Below are positions 23,461-30,827 of a stretch of 44,146 nucleotides of DNA, piece after piece (position 1 is the first letter of the stretch; each line of letters begins with the position of its first letter). A model generated the notes under the pieces. That model searched no databases and was not told the origin of the DNA. It saw only the letters and a program-made list of their open reading frames with translations. Both the position numbers and the translations under genes were made by a program. Source of the stretch: JAFGMR01 sp964632755 (GTDB taxonomy: Archaea; Halobacteriota; Methanosarcinia; Methanotrichales; Methanotrichaceae). Where the stretch lies: positions 1 to 44,146 of the forward strand of contig CAZWDT010000015.1 of NCBI GenBank assembly GCA_964632755.1, read 5' to 3'.

Positions 23461-25098
23461 ATGGCTGGACAATTCAGTGGCACACCCATATACATTCTCA
23501 GAGAAGGCAGCCAGCGGACTGCCGGAAAAGATGCACAGAGATCGAATATCATGGCTGCCAAGGCAGTTGCTGCCGCGGTAAGGACCACTCTAGGCCCTCT
23601 CGGCATGGACAAGATGCTGGTAGATACCGTTGGAGACGTTGTAATCACCAACGATGGTGTCACTATACTCAAAGAGATGGATATAGAGCATCCTGCGGCC
23701 AAGATGATGGTGGAGATCGCTAAAACCCAGGACCAGGAGGTTGGAGACGGCACAACAACCGCTGTTGTGCTGGCAGGAGAGCTGCTCAAGCAAGCCGAGG
23801 GATTGCTGGAGCAGGATATCCATCCAACGGTAATTGCGGCAGGCTACAGAGCTGCGTCTGATAAGGCCATGGAGATTCTCAAGGCTTCAGCTGTAAGCAT
23901 CTCCGCAAAAGATGAGGATCTTCTGATGAAGATCGCGATCACTGCCATGTCAGGCAAGGGCTCTCAATCAGCCCGAGATGAGTTGGCAGTGATGGCTGTT
24001 GGGGCAGTCAGATCTGTTGTAGACGAAGACGGGACCGTCGATACCGATAATATCACCGTTGTGAAGAAGGTCGGCGGCGGCACAGCCGACTCCTTGCTTG
24101 TGAGCGGAGTGGTCATGGATAAGGATCGTCTCCACCCCAGCATGCCAAAGTCGGTCACCGATGCCAGGATCGCTTTGCTCAACGCAGCCGTGGAGATCGA
24201 GAAGACGGAGGTCGATGCCAAGATTCAGATCACCTCCCCAGATCAGCTCCAGGCTTTTCTGGACCAGGAGGAGACCATGCTCAAGGATATGGTCGACAGG
24301 ATCGCTGCCTCTGGAGCCAACGTATTATTCGAGCAGAAGGGCATAGACGATCTGGCCCAGCACTTCCTTGCCAAGGCCGGGATCTACACCGTGCGCAGGA
24401 TTAAGAAGAGCGACATGGAGAAGCTCGCACGCGCGACAGGCGGAAGGGTCATCACCAGCATCCATGAGATCTCCAAAGACGACCTCGGAAAGGCTGGCCT
24501 GGTTGAGGAGAGGAAGGTCGGCGATGAGAAGATGACCTTCGTAGAGCAGTGCGATAATCCCAAGTCCGTGTCCATCATCTTGCGCGGAGGATCCGAGCAT
24601 GTGGTCGATGAGCTGGCCCGGGCCATGGAGGACGCACTGCGCGTTGTCGGCGTCGCTCTGGAGGACAAGATGCTCGTTCCCGGTGGCGGTGCTCCAGAGG
24701 TGGAGCTGGCACTGAGGCTCAGGGCGTTTGCATCCACCGTGGGAGGTCGCGAGCAGCTGGCCATTGAGGCCTTTGCCGATGCCATGGAGATCATACCCAA
24801 GACGCTCGCCGAGAACGCCGGCTTGGACCAGATTGATTCTCTTGTGGCGCTGAGAAGCGCCCATGAGAAGGGCCAAAAAAGCTCAGGCCTGGGCATTGAC
24901 ACCGGAAAGCCCGTCGATATGCTGAAGCTGGGCGTGGTTGAGCCGATCAGGGTCAAGACTCAGGCCATCAACTCTGCAACCGAGACCGCGGTCATGATTC
25001 TCCGCATCGATGATGTCATAGCCTCCAAGTCAGGATCTGGAGGCGCGGGTGGAATGCCCGGCGGCATGGGTGGAATGGGCGGAGAGGATTTCGAGTAG
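23461..25098 (+). CDS. ths: Thermosome (group II chaperonin) subunit
   Basis: Subunit of the double-ring ATP-dependent chaperonin that folds cytosolic proteins. The 545 residues have the equatorial nucleotide site NDGVTILKEM and GDGTTTAVVLAGEL with the catalytic Asp, LGPLGMDKMLVD near the N-terminus, and the C-terminal GGAPEVELALRLR. The protein ends in the flexible GGMPGGMGGMGG tail typical of thermosomes. ATG 23461 has GAGGT five bases upstream; the reading frame extends a few codons earlier without a start. Prefoldin beta (12234) is its usual partner. Confidence 0.97.
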   Translation: MAGQFSGTPIYILREGSQRTAGKDAQRSNIMAAKAVAAAVRTTLGPLGMDKMLVDTVGDVVITNDGVTILKEMDIEHPAAKMMVEIAKTQDQEVGDGTTTAVVLAGELLKQAEGLLEQDIHPTVIAAGYRAASDKAMEILKASAVSISAKDEDLLMKIAITAMSGKGSQSARDELAVMAVGAVRSVVDEDGTVDTDNITVVKKVGGGTADSLLVSGVVMDKDRLHPSMPKSVTDARIALLNAAVEIEKTEVDAKIQITSPDQLQAFLDQEETMLKDMVDRIAASGANVLFEQKGIDDLAQHFLAKAGIYTVRRIKKSDMEKLARATGGRVITSIHEISKDDLGKAGLVEERKVGDEKMTFVEQCDNPKSVSIILRGGSEHVVDELARAMEDALRVVGVALEDKMLVPGGGAPEVELALRLRAFASTVGGREQLAIEAFADAMEIIPKTLAENAGLDQIDSLVALRSAHEKGQKSSGLGIDTGKPVDMLKLGVVEPIRVKTQAINSATETAVMILRIDDVIASKSGSGGAGGMPGGMGGMGGEDFE

Positions 25099-25134
25099 GT
25101 CCTAACCCCTCATTCAGCGATCCGCAAAGGTATG

Positions 25135-25160
25135 TTTTTTGATGGCTGCAAGGGCCATCA
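25135..25160 (+). terminator. T run and hairpin after the thermosome gene
   Basis: Six T (25135-25140) precede a short stem GATGGC...GCCATC (25141-25158). Archaeal terminators are often oligo-T tracts, so this fits the end of the thermosome transcript. The next 320 bases carry no recognised gene. Confidence 0.5.
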
Positions 25161-25479
25161 ATAAACACATTTCTGGCCATCTCATGTGGCCGGCTCCAGA
25201 GAGCTAACTTCGGCTACGAATATCGTTTTCATTATTGGGACAAGTCCTTAGCCAATATACATCTATTTATCAAAACCAGCATCAATCGATCTATTTTTCC
25301 AATCCTTCTATCCCTGGCCTGCAACCGCGTCATACTGGGGCTGGTGATCGGGCTAGGCGGAGGCCTGCGCTATCCCTCCGGCGATCTGAGGCGCCCTCCT
25401 GGGGGCCGGGAGAGTGTCTCCATTTCTTTGGGGATGGAAGATAGGCCTCCTGCAGCTGGTAGCATGATCTACCGGGCGG

Positions 25480-25745
25480 TCATCGATCTCGTGGTAACTC
25501 GATGGGGGCAAAGGGGATTCCTTCCCCCAAGCCTTGGAAGTCGGGGTCTTTAGCCCCAGCAGGCGGCATCTGTTCCAATGGCAGTCTAAATATGCCCAAA
25601 AGCGGCGGCATAATTCTGTCCACCTGCCAATCCCGGAGTGCCGCTCTCATGCTTGCCCATGCTCCACCAGGATACAAGAAGCCAGGTGCAATCCTTCTCA
25701 CTCCTGCGACGCACCCTTCAGGATCGTGGAAACTCTTCTCAGGAT
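25480..25745 (-). pseudogene. Relic ORF 3' of the MFS gene with repeated SMRA motif
   Basis: The minus strand keeps a peptide with GGAWASMRAALRDWQVDRIM and a tail MPPAGAKDPDFQGLGEGIPF. A related segment with SMRAKLRGREVDSFIQSL occurs on the other side of the MFS gene (27140-27225). No family is recognised. The two similar copies flanking the transporter suggest a duplication or element decay. Confidence 0.3.
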
Positions 25746-25748
25746 TAT

Positions 25749-26984
25749 CTACCTGCTTGCCGAAGCGACATATCTCTCGGGAACTTGCATTACATACGGC
25801 TTTTGGGAGATGCGCAGCCATAGCGCCACGCAGACCAGTCCTATTAGGATGTTCATCATGCCCAGTACCAAGATCGTATTGCTCCAGTTCAGGGATATTA
25901 TGGTCATGCCAATGCTTCCCATGAAGATGCCAAAGCAGCTCATCAGGGCCGCAGCAGATCCTGTATCCTCCCTTTGCTGCTCGAGCATCAAATTTGTGCC
26001 GGGAGTTCGCACACAGCTCGAGGAGATGGTCGCTGGCAAGAGCACCATGGCCAATATCCATGGCTGAAAGCCGCCAAAACATGATATGAGAAGGCCGCTT
26101 GCAGAGACCGCGGCAAAGCAGGCGACGATAATGGATCTTCGATGGTATTTCCTGGACGCTTTCATGTAGAGCATTGGTCCATAGATCAATCCAATGGCAT
26201 TTATGGCAAAATAATAGCTGTAGACTTGCGCGCTGAGCCCAAAGCCGTTTATGTAAATGTAGGATGACGAGGCTATGAATGCCATCGATGAGACGCTCGG
26301 CAAAGAAAATAGGGCGAGCAGAGACGAGAAGCCCGGATTCTTGGCGACTGTCGACAGCCTTCCCAGGGCCTGCAAGATCGAGCCCGTATTGCGTTTCTCT
26401 ATCGTCTCCTGAAATGCTATACCTCCAGCCAGAGCCAAGAGTCCGATTAAGGCCAATGCCAAGAACACTCCCCTCCAGGACATGATCTTGAGCAGGAACG
26501 CGCCAAGGACAGGGGCTGCTGCTGGAGATATCAAGACCATGGATTGGACCATGGCCAAGATCGGCTCTCTTCTCTTGCTGTCATAGACATCCTTGATCAT
26601 GGCCGTGGCCACGGCAAAAGCGCCGCTGCCTCCGATGGCCTGCAGGATGCGAAATGCTATCAATTGATAAATATCCCAGGAGCTTGCACAGGCAAGGCTT
26701 GCTACAAAATATATCGACAGCCCGATCAGCAGCACGGGTCTGCGGCCGTATTTATCGCTGAGCGGTCCCCAGAGAAGCATGCCTGCGCTAAAGAATACAA
26801 AGAATAAAATCAATGTGAGATTTGCCAGGTCGGCGGAGACGTTGAAATATCGAGCCATTCCGGGAAGCGCGGGAAGATAGAGGTCTGTTGAGAGCGGAAC
26901 GAAGGCGCTGAGAAATGTTATAAGGGCTATCAGCCCCTTTTCTCCCAGATATTTCTGTCTGCAGGCAGAAGAGGGCGTGGTCAT
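25749..26984 (-). CDS. Bcr/CflA-family MFS multidrug exporter
   Basis: A major facilitator transporter of the Bcr/CflA drug-resistance type, expected to export drugs or other compounds against protons. About 411 residues with twelve predicted membrane segments. The family motif near the second helix (LSTDLYLPALPGMARYF), the loop motif GPLSDKYGRRPVLLIGL and the helix-4 pattern RILQAIGGSGAFAVATAMIKDVYD are all visible, plus conserved SPAAAPVLGAF. ATG 26984 has GGGA seven bases upstream; a TTG at 27029 would add fifteen residues. It lies between copies of a short repeat in an accessory belt. Confidence 0.92.
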   Translation of the reverse strand: MTTPSSACRQKYLGEKGLIALITFLSAFVPLSTDLYLPALPGMARYFNVSADLANLTLILFFVFFSAGMLLWGPLSDKYGRRPVLLIGLSIYFVASLACASSWDIYQLIAFRILQAIGGSGAFAVATAMIKDVYDSKRREPILAMVQSMVLISPAAAPVLGAFLLKIMSWRGVFLALALIGLLALAGGIAFQETIEKRNTGSILQALGRLSTVAKNPGFSSLLALFSLPSVSSMAFIASSSYIYINGFGLSAQVYSYYFAINAIGLIYGPMLYMKASRKYHRRSIIVACFAAVSASGLLISCFGGFQPWILAMVLLPATISSSCVRTPGTNLMLEQQREDTGSAAALMSCFGIFMGSIGMTIISLNWSNTILVLGMMNILIGLVCVALWLRISQKPYVMQVPERYVASASR

Positions 26985-27139
26985 GTTGAGTCCCTGAAAT
27001 TTTGTGACGTGGGGCTCCGCCTCTGACAAAGGCCGCCAGCGTAGCGGAGGTCCATATTGGCAGCTCTCGCCACATGCTCAGATCCGTCAGTTGCCATCAA
27101 AATCATCCCAAACATGATTTGCCTCTAAAAACCTGTTGC

Positions 27140-27225
27140 CGCAGACCATTTGGTTTTCAAAGACTGGATAAAACTGTCTACCTCCCTACCCCGGAGTTTC
27201 GCTCTCATGGATCTCGCAGAGGCGC
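27140..27225 (-). repeat. Second copy of the SMRA repeat
   Basis: About 75 percent similarity by eye over roughly 45 bases with 25618-25663, both in the same orientation, lying on either side of the MFS gene. The translated motif is SMRAKLRGREVD. Too diverged to assign. Confidence 0.35.
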
Positions 27226-27424
27226 GCGGGTTCAAGGCGGCGGCGCCGGACGCGTATCGATTCGCATCGAGCCAGCCCGCGCGGCAGGAGATGGGCGGGG
27301 GATCCAGAAGAGATATGGATAACAAAGAAGCTGAGGCCTCGCTGCATGAGTACGCTTGGCAGAATGCGCAACAGATCCGGACATTTGCCTCTCCTCGCCG
27401 CAAAGCTTCAGCGCATCCGCATAC

Positions 27425-27580
27425 TCCTCGCGAGCGGGTCCCCGGCGATCTCGACCGCATCCCCAGCGGGCTGGGCGGCCCACCACCACCACCGCGCGCC
27501 CGCCTCTGCCCCTATCCCCTCAAGCTCCGGGCTGTGGCCGAATAGTTGCTGCGGTAAAATAGCCTCGCATTCTATGCAGT
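27425..27580 (-). pseudogene. Degraded truD 3' fragment (copy 2)
   Basis: The minus strand reads LFGHSPELEGIGAEAGAR where intact TruD has LFGHETELAEGAPGEVER, and DNA similarity spans the codons around GCAAGCTCCG and GGCCGAATAG. Frames are broken, no start or 5' region exists. The rest of 27030-27708 carries no intact gene. Confidence 0.45.
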
Positions 27581-27708
27581 GGAGCATGGGATTTGTGGGC
27601 AAGGGGAGGCGGGAGAGGAGCTTATATTTGTAGTAATAAAATGAAAAGGATAAAATACATAGAAATCCGAATGCAAGATCGATCTTAGAGCGTAAAGGAT
27701 GAGATATT

Positions 27709-27976
27709 ATGGCAGAGCGCGTTCTGTTTCGTGCGGAGTTCTTCCGGGAGAATGATCTTTATGTTGGCCTTGCCCCAGACCTTGAAGTCTCCAGCTTTGG
27801 GGATAGCCTGGAGGAGGCAAAAGCCTCTCTTAGAGAGGCGATGGAGGCCTTTCTTGAAGGAGTGCGGGGCGATGGGGACGCTGGAAGGGGTCCTTCATGA
27901 GGCTGGTTTCCATCAGGAGGGTAATCTCTGGATTGCCCGTAAGCCTATCGCTGCGGAGCTGCTCAGTGTGAGCTAG
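27709..27976 (+). pseudogene. hicB: hicB antitoxin, frameshifted
   Basis: HicB antitoxins neutralise HicA RNase toxins and repress their operon. The first 56 codons read AERVLFRAEFFRENDLYVGLAPDLEV...LREAMEAFLEG, a typical small HicB fold, then break at a GGGG run (27866-27869). Removing one G joins this to the second half, MGTLEGVLHEAGFHQEG...AAELLSVS, giving an 88-residue family-length protein. The break is a +1 insertion or a sequencing error. It is followed by a truncated hicA. Confidence 0.65.
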
Positions 27977-27984
27977 GGCTTTCG

Positions 27985-28098
27985 ATGCAACGGATCACAC
28001 CGATCCCTTATTGCCTGTTAGTGAGGGTCTTTGAGCTGGATGGGTTTACTGTGAAGCGGCAGAAGGGAGATCACCTGATCCTGACGAAGCCCGCTTAG
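27985..28098 (+). pseudogene. hicA: hicA toxin, C-terminally truncated
   Basis: Begins like a HicA mRNA interferase: MQRITPIPYCLLVRVFELDG, then GFTVKRQKGDHLIL, which contains the family's catalytic histidine region, but ends at TAG after 37 residues. Intact relatives continue for about 35 residues. The stop overlaps the end of the opposing MazF gene, so the 3' end was probably lost when that gene arrived. Probably inactive. Confidence 0.55.
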
Positions 28099-28445
28099 AT
28101 GGCCAGGGCTTGGGGCAAAACACGATTTACTTTCGCTCTAAGATATTCGTTCGCTTCGCCTAGCTTCCTGTTCACCAGGATTCGCTTAACCATCGTGATC
28201 CAGCAGACCTTAACGACGGAAGGATAGACCAAGCCTGCTTTGTCGCTCATAGGCGTGCCAAGGGGGACCAATATGTCATATGCCCCAGGCCCCGCAGGGA
28301 CCTTGCTCGATATATATGCAACGGTGAGCTGCATAACATCTGCATCATGATATAACACAAGCGAAGGCCTTAGCTTATTATTGACCAGGTCTGAATACGA
28401 AAGAGGAGCTAAAACTATGTCGCCTTTTCTCAGGTCTTCATTCAT
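28095..28445 (-). CDS. PemK/MazF-family toxin
   Basis: A 116-residue endoribonuclease toxin of the PemK/MazF type. Visible family features are LRKGDIVLAPLSYSDLVNNKLRPSLVLYHD (the KGDIV and RPSLV strands around the active site), TVAYISSKVP and a hydrophobic KVCWITMVKRIL core. ATG 28445 starts the domain immediately after the antitoxin stop (overlap). Upstream lies a 50-residue antitoxin-like ORF. Expected mode: cleavage of mRNA when the antitoxin is degraded. Confidence 0.8.
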   Translation of the reverse strand: MNEDLRKGDIVLAPLSYSDLVNNKLRPSLVLYHDADVMQLTVAYISSKVPAGPGAYDILVPLGTPMSDKAGLVYPSVVKVCWITMVKRILVNRKLGEANEYLRAKVNRVLPQALAI

Positions 28446-28590
28446 AGGTGGGCTCATCTGCTATTATATCTGTGATTGAAAGGGCGGTTATCTCCATTAG
28501 GCCCTCTATAATCTCCTCATCGGTCTTATCTGCGTCAGAGTCGTAGGGAACGCCTGGCCTTCTGTCTTTACGCTCTAAAACCACACACAT
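28438..28590 (-). CDS. Putative antitoxin partner of the PemK/MazF toxin
   Basis: A 50-residue ORF from ATG 28590 whose stop overlaps the toxin start. It begins CVVLERKDRRPG and is acidic in the C-terminal half (DADKTDEEIIEGLMEI, ITDIIADEPTYE), like the flexible C-termini of MazE-type antitoxins that wrap the toxin. It lacks a recognised DNA-binding fold and family match. Upstream AT-rich TTTAAATAGC (about 28612-28624) can serve as promoter. The pairing is inferred from position. Confidence 0.55.
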   Translation of the reverse strand: MCVVLERKDRRPGVPYDSDADKTDEEIIEGLMEITALSITDIIADEPTYE

Positions 28591-28968
28591 AGATATTATC
28601 CTTCAGTTCCTGCTATTTAAAGCTTGATCGCCTGGGCTTGTGAGCTGGGCCGGAACCCTTCATCCCAGTAACCAAGGGCGCGATCTCTCGCGGGATGGCA
28701 TCTGCCAGCCCATCCCGCCTCTGGCGCTAGTGGTTGCGGCATGCGCCGATGACGCGGGAAGTCCGGGATGGCGATGGAGGATCTCATCGCTGGGGGGCGA
28801 TATGATGCCGCAATGTCCCGGCGGCGGAACGATGGCAGAGCTTCCTTCTTCGGTATGGGCCAAAGGTCCTGCCCTTGCGGGCGAGATGGATGCCCCGGAG
28901 CTGTAGACGACGGCGCTCACCGAATGCACGCGACGAAGAGCCTCATCCAGAGCGACGGCACGCTGCTG

Positions 28969-29080
28969 GCGCGCGAGCATTCGTGCGGGAAGAGAGGGGC
29001 GCCGATGGCGGAGATGAGGCCGAGGCGCGATTGCTAAAGGTAGCGGTCATAGGTCTGATCTATGAGACGGACAACCTCTT
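28969..29080 (+). repeat. Dispersed ~110-bp repeat, copy 1
   Basis: Shares about four fifths of its bases by eye with 29941-30053: the string GCGCGCGAGCATTCGTGC, AGAGAGGGGCGC, TGGCGGAGATGA and CTGATCTATGAGA. No intact ORF. The stretch 28600-29095 otherwise holds no recognised gene; fragments before the repeat may be further truD remains. Confidence 0.55.
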
Positions 29081-29107
29081 ATTAGTTAAGAATCGAGGAT
29101 GTGCTAC

Positions 29108-29329
29108 ATGGAGATCAAGGAGAAGATGATCAGGGAGATAGAGGGACTCCCCGAGGATCTCATGGAGGAGGCATATGATTTTGTCGCCTTCATACAGACG
29201 CGAAGGGAGGCACGCGACAAGAGAGAAGGCTTATGGGGCGATTTCTCACTGAGCACAGGCGCCTTCGATTTCTGGGACGACCCGGAGGAGGTTGAATACT
29301 CACAAGATGATCTTAAGAGGAGAGCATGA
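29108..29329 (+). CDS. DUF2281-type antitoxin
   Basis: A 73-residue antitoxin of the DUF2281/VapB-like type: EIKEKMIREIEGLPEDLMEEAYDFVAFIQ is the diagnostic helix-turn-helix-like opening, followed by an acidic C-terminus that would block the toxin. I chose ATG 29108; ATG 29099 adds three residues. It overlaps the toxin gene by ATGA, indicating translational coupling. Confidence 0.8.
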   Translation: MEIKEKMIREIEGLPEDLMEEAYDFVAFIQTRREARDKREGLWGDFSLSTGAFDFWDDPEEVEYSQDDLKRRA

Positions 29330-29691
29330 CCTTCAGACCGGGTGAGATCTCGCTCGTTCGCTTCCCCGGAGCGGATCTTCGGAGAGGGAAGTATAGGCCG
29401 GTTCTTCTGATATCGAAGATACCCGGCGCTTTCGATGATCTGCTGATCTGCGCCATCACTTCCCAGCTCAGGCACGAGGTCAAGGGTTGGGATGAGAGGA
29501 TCGATATCTCAGATGACGATTTTATCAGTTCGGGATTGAAAGCGCCGTCGATAATCAGGATTGGCAAGCTTGCAACGGTTGAAGAAAGCGTTTTAGAAGG
29601 AGTGATTGGGGAGATCTCTTCAGAGCGCTTGATGAGGATCTTGAATAAGCTAAGGGATCACCTCAAAGAAGAGAGCGCAGCTTATGGATAA
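29326..29691 (+). CDS. MazF/PemK-family toxin
   Basis: A 121-residue endoribonuclease toxin: FRPGEISLVRFPGADLRRGKYRPVLLIS holds the family strands, ICAITSQ and LATVEESVLEGVIGEIS the core. It begins within the antitoxin stop (ATGA) and forms a complete module with it. Unlike the toxin at 28095-28445, its partner is of the DUF2281 type. Confidence 0.85.
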   Translation: MTFRPGEISLVRFPGADLRRGKYRPVLLISKIPGAFDDLLICAITSQLRHEVKGWDERIDISDDDFISSGLKAPSIIRIGKLATVEESVLEGVIGEISSERLMRILNKLRDHLKEESAAYG

Positions 29692-29734
29692 CTGGCTCAA
29701 GGTGATTGACTTAAAATAGCCATCAGAGGGGCAT

Positions 29735-29935
29735 GGGAATGTGGAGGAGCCTGTCATCCAGTGCGCAACATCGACAGGTGAAGCGCAGCCCTGCGGATTC
29801 CAGATGATCAGGGTTTGCAGGGACGACGAAGCCTTCGGAGGAGACGCCCTCGGCCCCACCCCCGCGCGCCTGCCCTCCTGCAGCAGCCTCGCCCGAAAGC
29901 TCCGGACTACAGCAGAATAGCGGGAGGCGGCGCGA
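29735..29935 (-). pseudogene. Degraded truD 3' fragment (copy 3)
   Basis: The minus strand reads RLPLFCCSPEL, GVSSEGFVVPANPDHLESAGLRF and CALDD, matching TruD ALPLFGHETEL, GVSREDFIVPANPD and VAHRM. DNA similarity covers about 170 bases of the intact truD 3' end. Frames are disrupted. Copies 1 and 3 share GLRF at the place where truD has GIRR, so they may descend from one common diverged source. Confidence 0.6.
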
Positions 29936-29940
29936 GCCCG

Positions 29941-30053
29941 GGCGCGCGAGCATTCGTGCAGAAAGAGAGGGGCGCAGATGGCGGAGATGAAGGCGGAGGC
30001 GGGATTGCCAACTGATGGCTATAGCCTGATCTATGAGATGGACAATTCTTCGT
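29941..30053 (+). repeat. Dispersed ~110-bp repeat, copy 2
   Basis: Second copy of the 28969-29080 sequence, directly beside truD copy 3. The order copy-of-repeat plus truD fragment suggests they moved or decayed as one unit. Positions 30054-30173 show no gene. Confidence 0.55.
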
Positions 30054-30173
30054 TGTTGATCACTCCTCCGTTATTCATGCCTCTTGCTCGATCCAGTCCT
30101 TTGGATAGGGCTCGTCTTCCGACCTCGGCCCCGCCACCCCTCGTTCCCGGATGGCAGGGCTAGGGATCCAATC

Positions 30174-30602
30174 CTATATCTGCGGCCACCTCGGCGTATA
30201 AGGATTTGAAGCGTACCAGTACTGCCCATACCAGGCGTCGACTCCCAAGTGCGGCGATGGTGCGCTCCAGCCAGCAGCAGGGGGGCATCCCTGGCAGATG
30301 ACGGTGATATCGGGCGGCTGGCATACAACCTCTGGGGCTGATGGTGAGATGGTGATATTCCCGGCGCTGCTTCCGACAAGCTCCATTCCCTCAAACATTG
30401 GAGTTATGATCCGTATATCGTCAAGATCGCTTCCTATGATATCGATCTCCCCCATCCCCCCGCCCGGCGATACAACCTCGATGATATCGGCCTTGCTCCC
30501 TATTATGTCAAGGCCCGATGAAAGCGGACTTCCGGCGCAGGCTACGGATACAGTGCATGCAAATAGCATAAGCATCCCTGCCAAAGTCTTCCCTAACCTC
30601 AT
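30174..30602 (-). CDS. Small secreted protein with three internal repeats
   Basis: A 142-residue protein with a signal peptide (LAGMLMLFACTVSVACAG). The mature part contains three similar units of about 15-17 residues: GLDIIGSKADIIEVVSP, EIDIIGSDLDDIRIITP and MELVGSSAGNITISP, alternating hydrophobic and acidic residues as in a beta-rich structure, then two cysteine pairs (CQPPDITVICQGC) and an aromatic C-terminus WYGQYWYASNPY. No family recognised. GGAGGT lies seven bases before the ATG. It may sit on the cell surface. Confidence 0.6.
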   Translation of the reverse strand: MRLGKTLAGMLMLFACTVSVACAGSPLSSGLDIIGSKADIIEVVSPGGGMGEIDIIGSDLDDIRIITPMFEGMELVGSSAGNITISPSAPEVVCQPPDITVICQGCPPAAGWSAPSPHLGVDAWYGQYWYASNPYTPRWPQI

Positions 30603-30827
30603 TGCGAAACCTCCATTCTATTAAATGATTGAATTTTTAACATTTAAACTTAATTAAATTCTTGTTGTGGCATTCTAATGGTGAAATATGAAAATATCAA
30701 ATATTATTAAAACGCGACCACCCATAGTTTTATCACAAGTACCAAGCGGATAGCGTGCCAAAATTGCTTTAATCTGCCAGCTATATCGAGCTGCGCCGCC
30801 TCAGATCCCCTTCACCCTCGCATGAGA

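Noticed and set aside
28640..29129. Overlapping short ORFs between the toxin modules
   Set aside because: They conflict on both strands, lack ribosome-binding sites and lie across a degenerate repeat.
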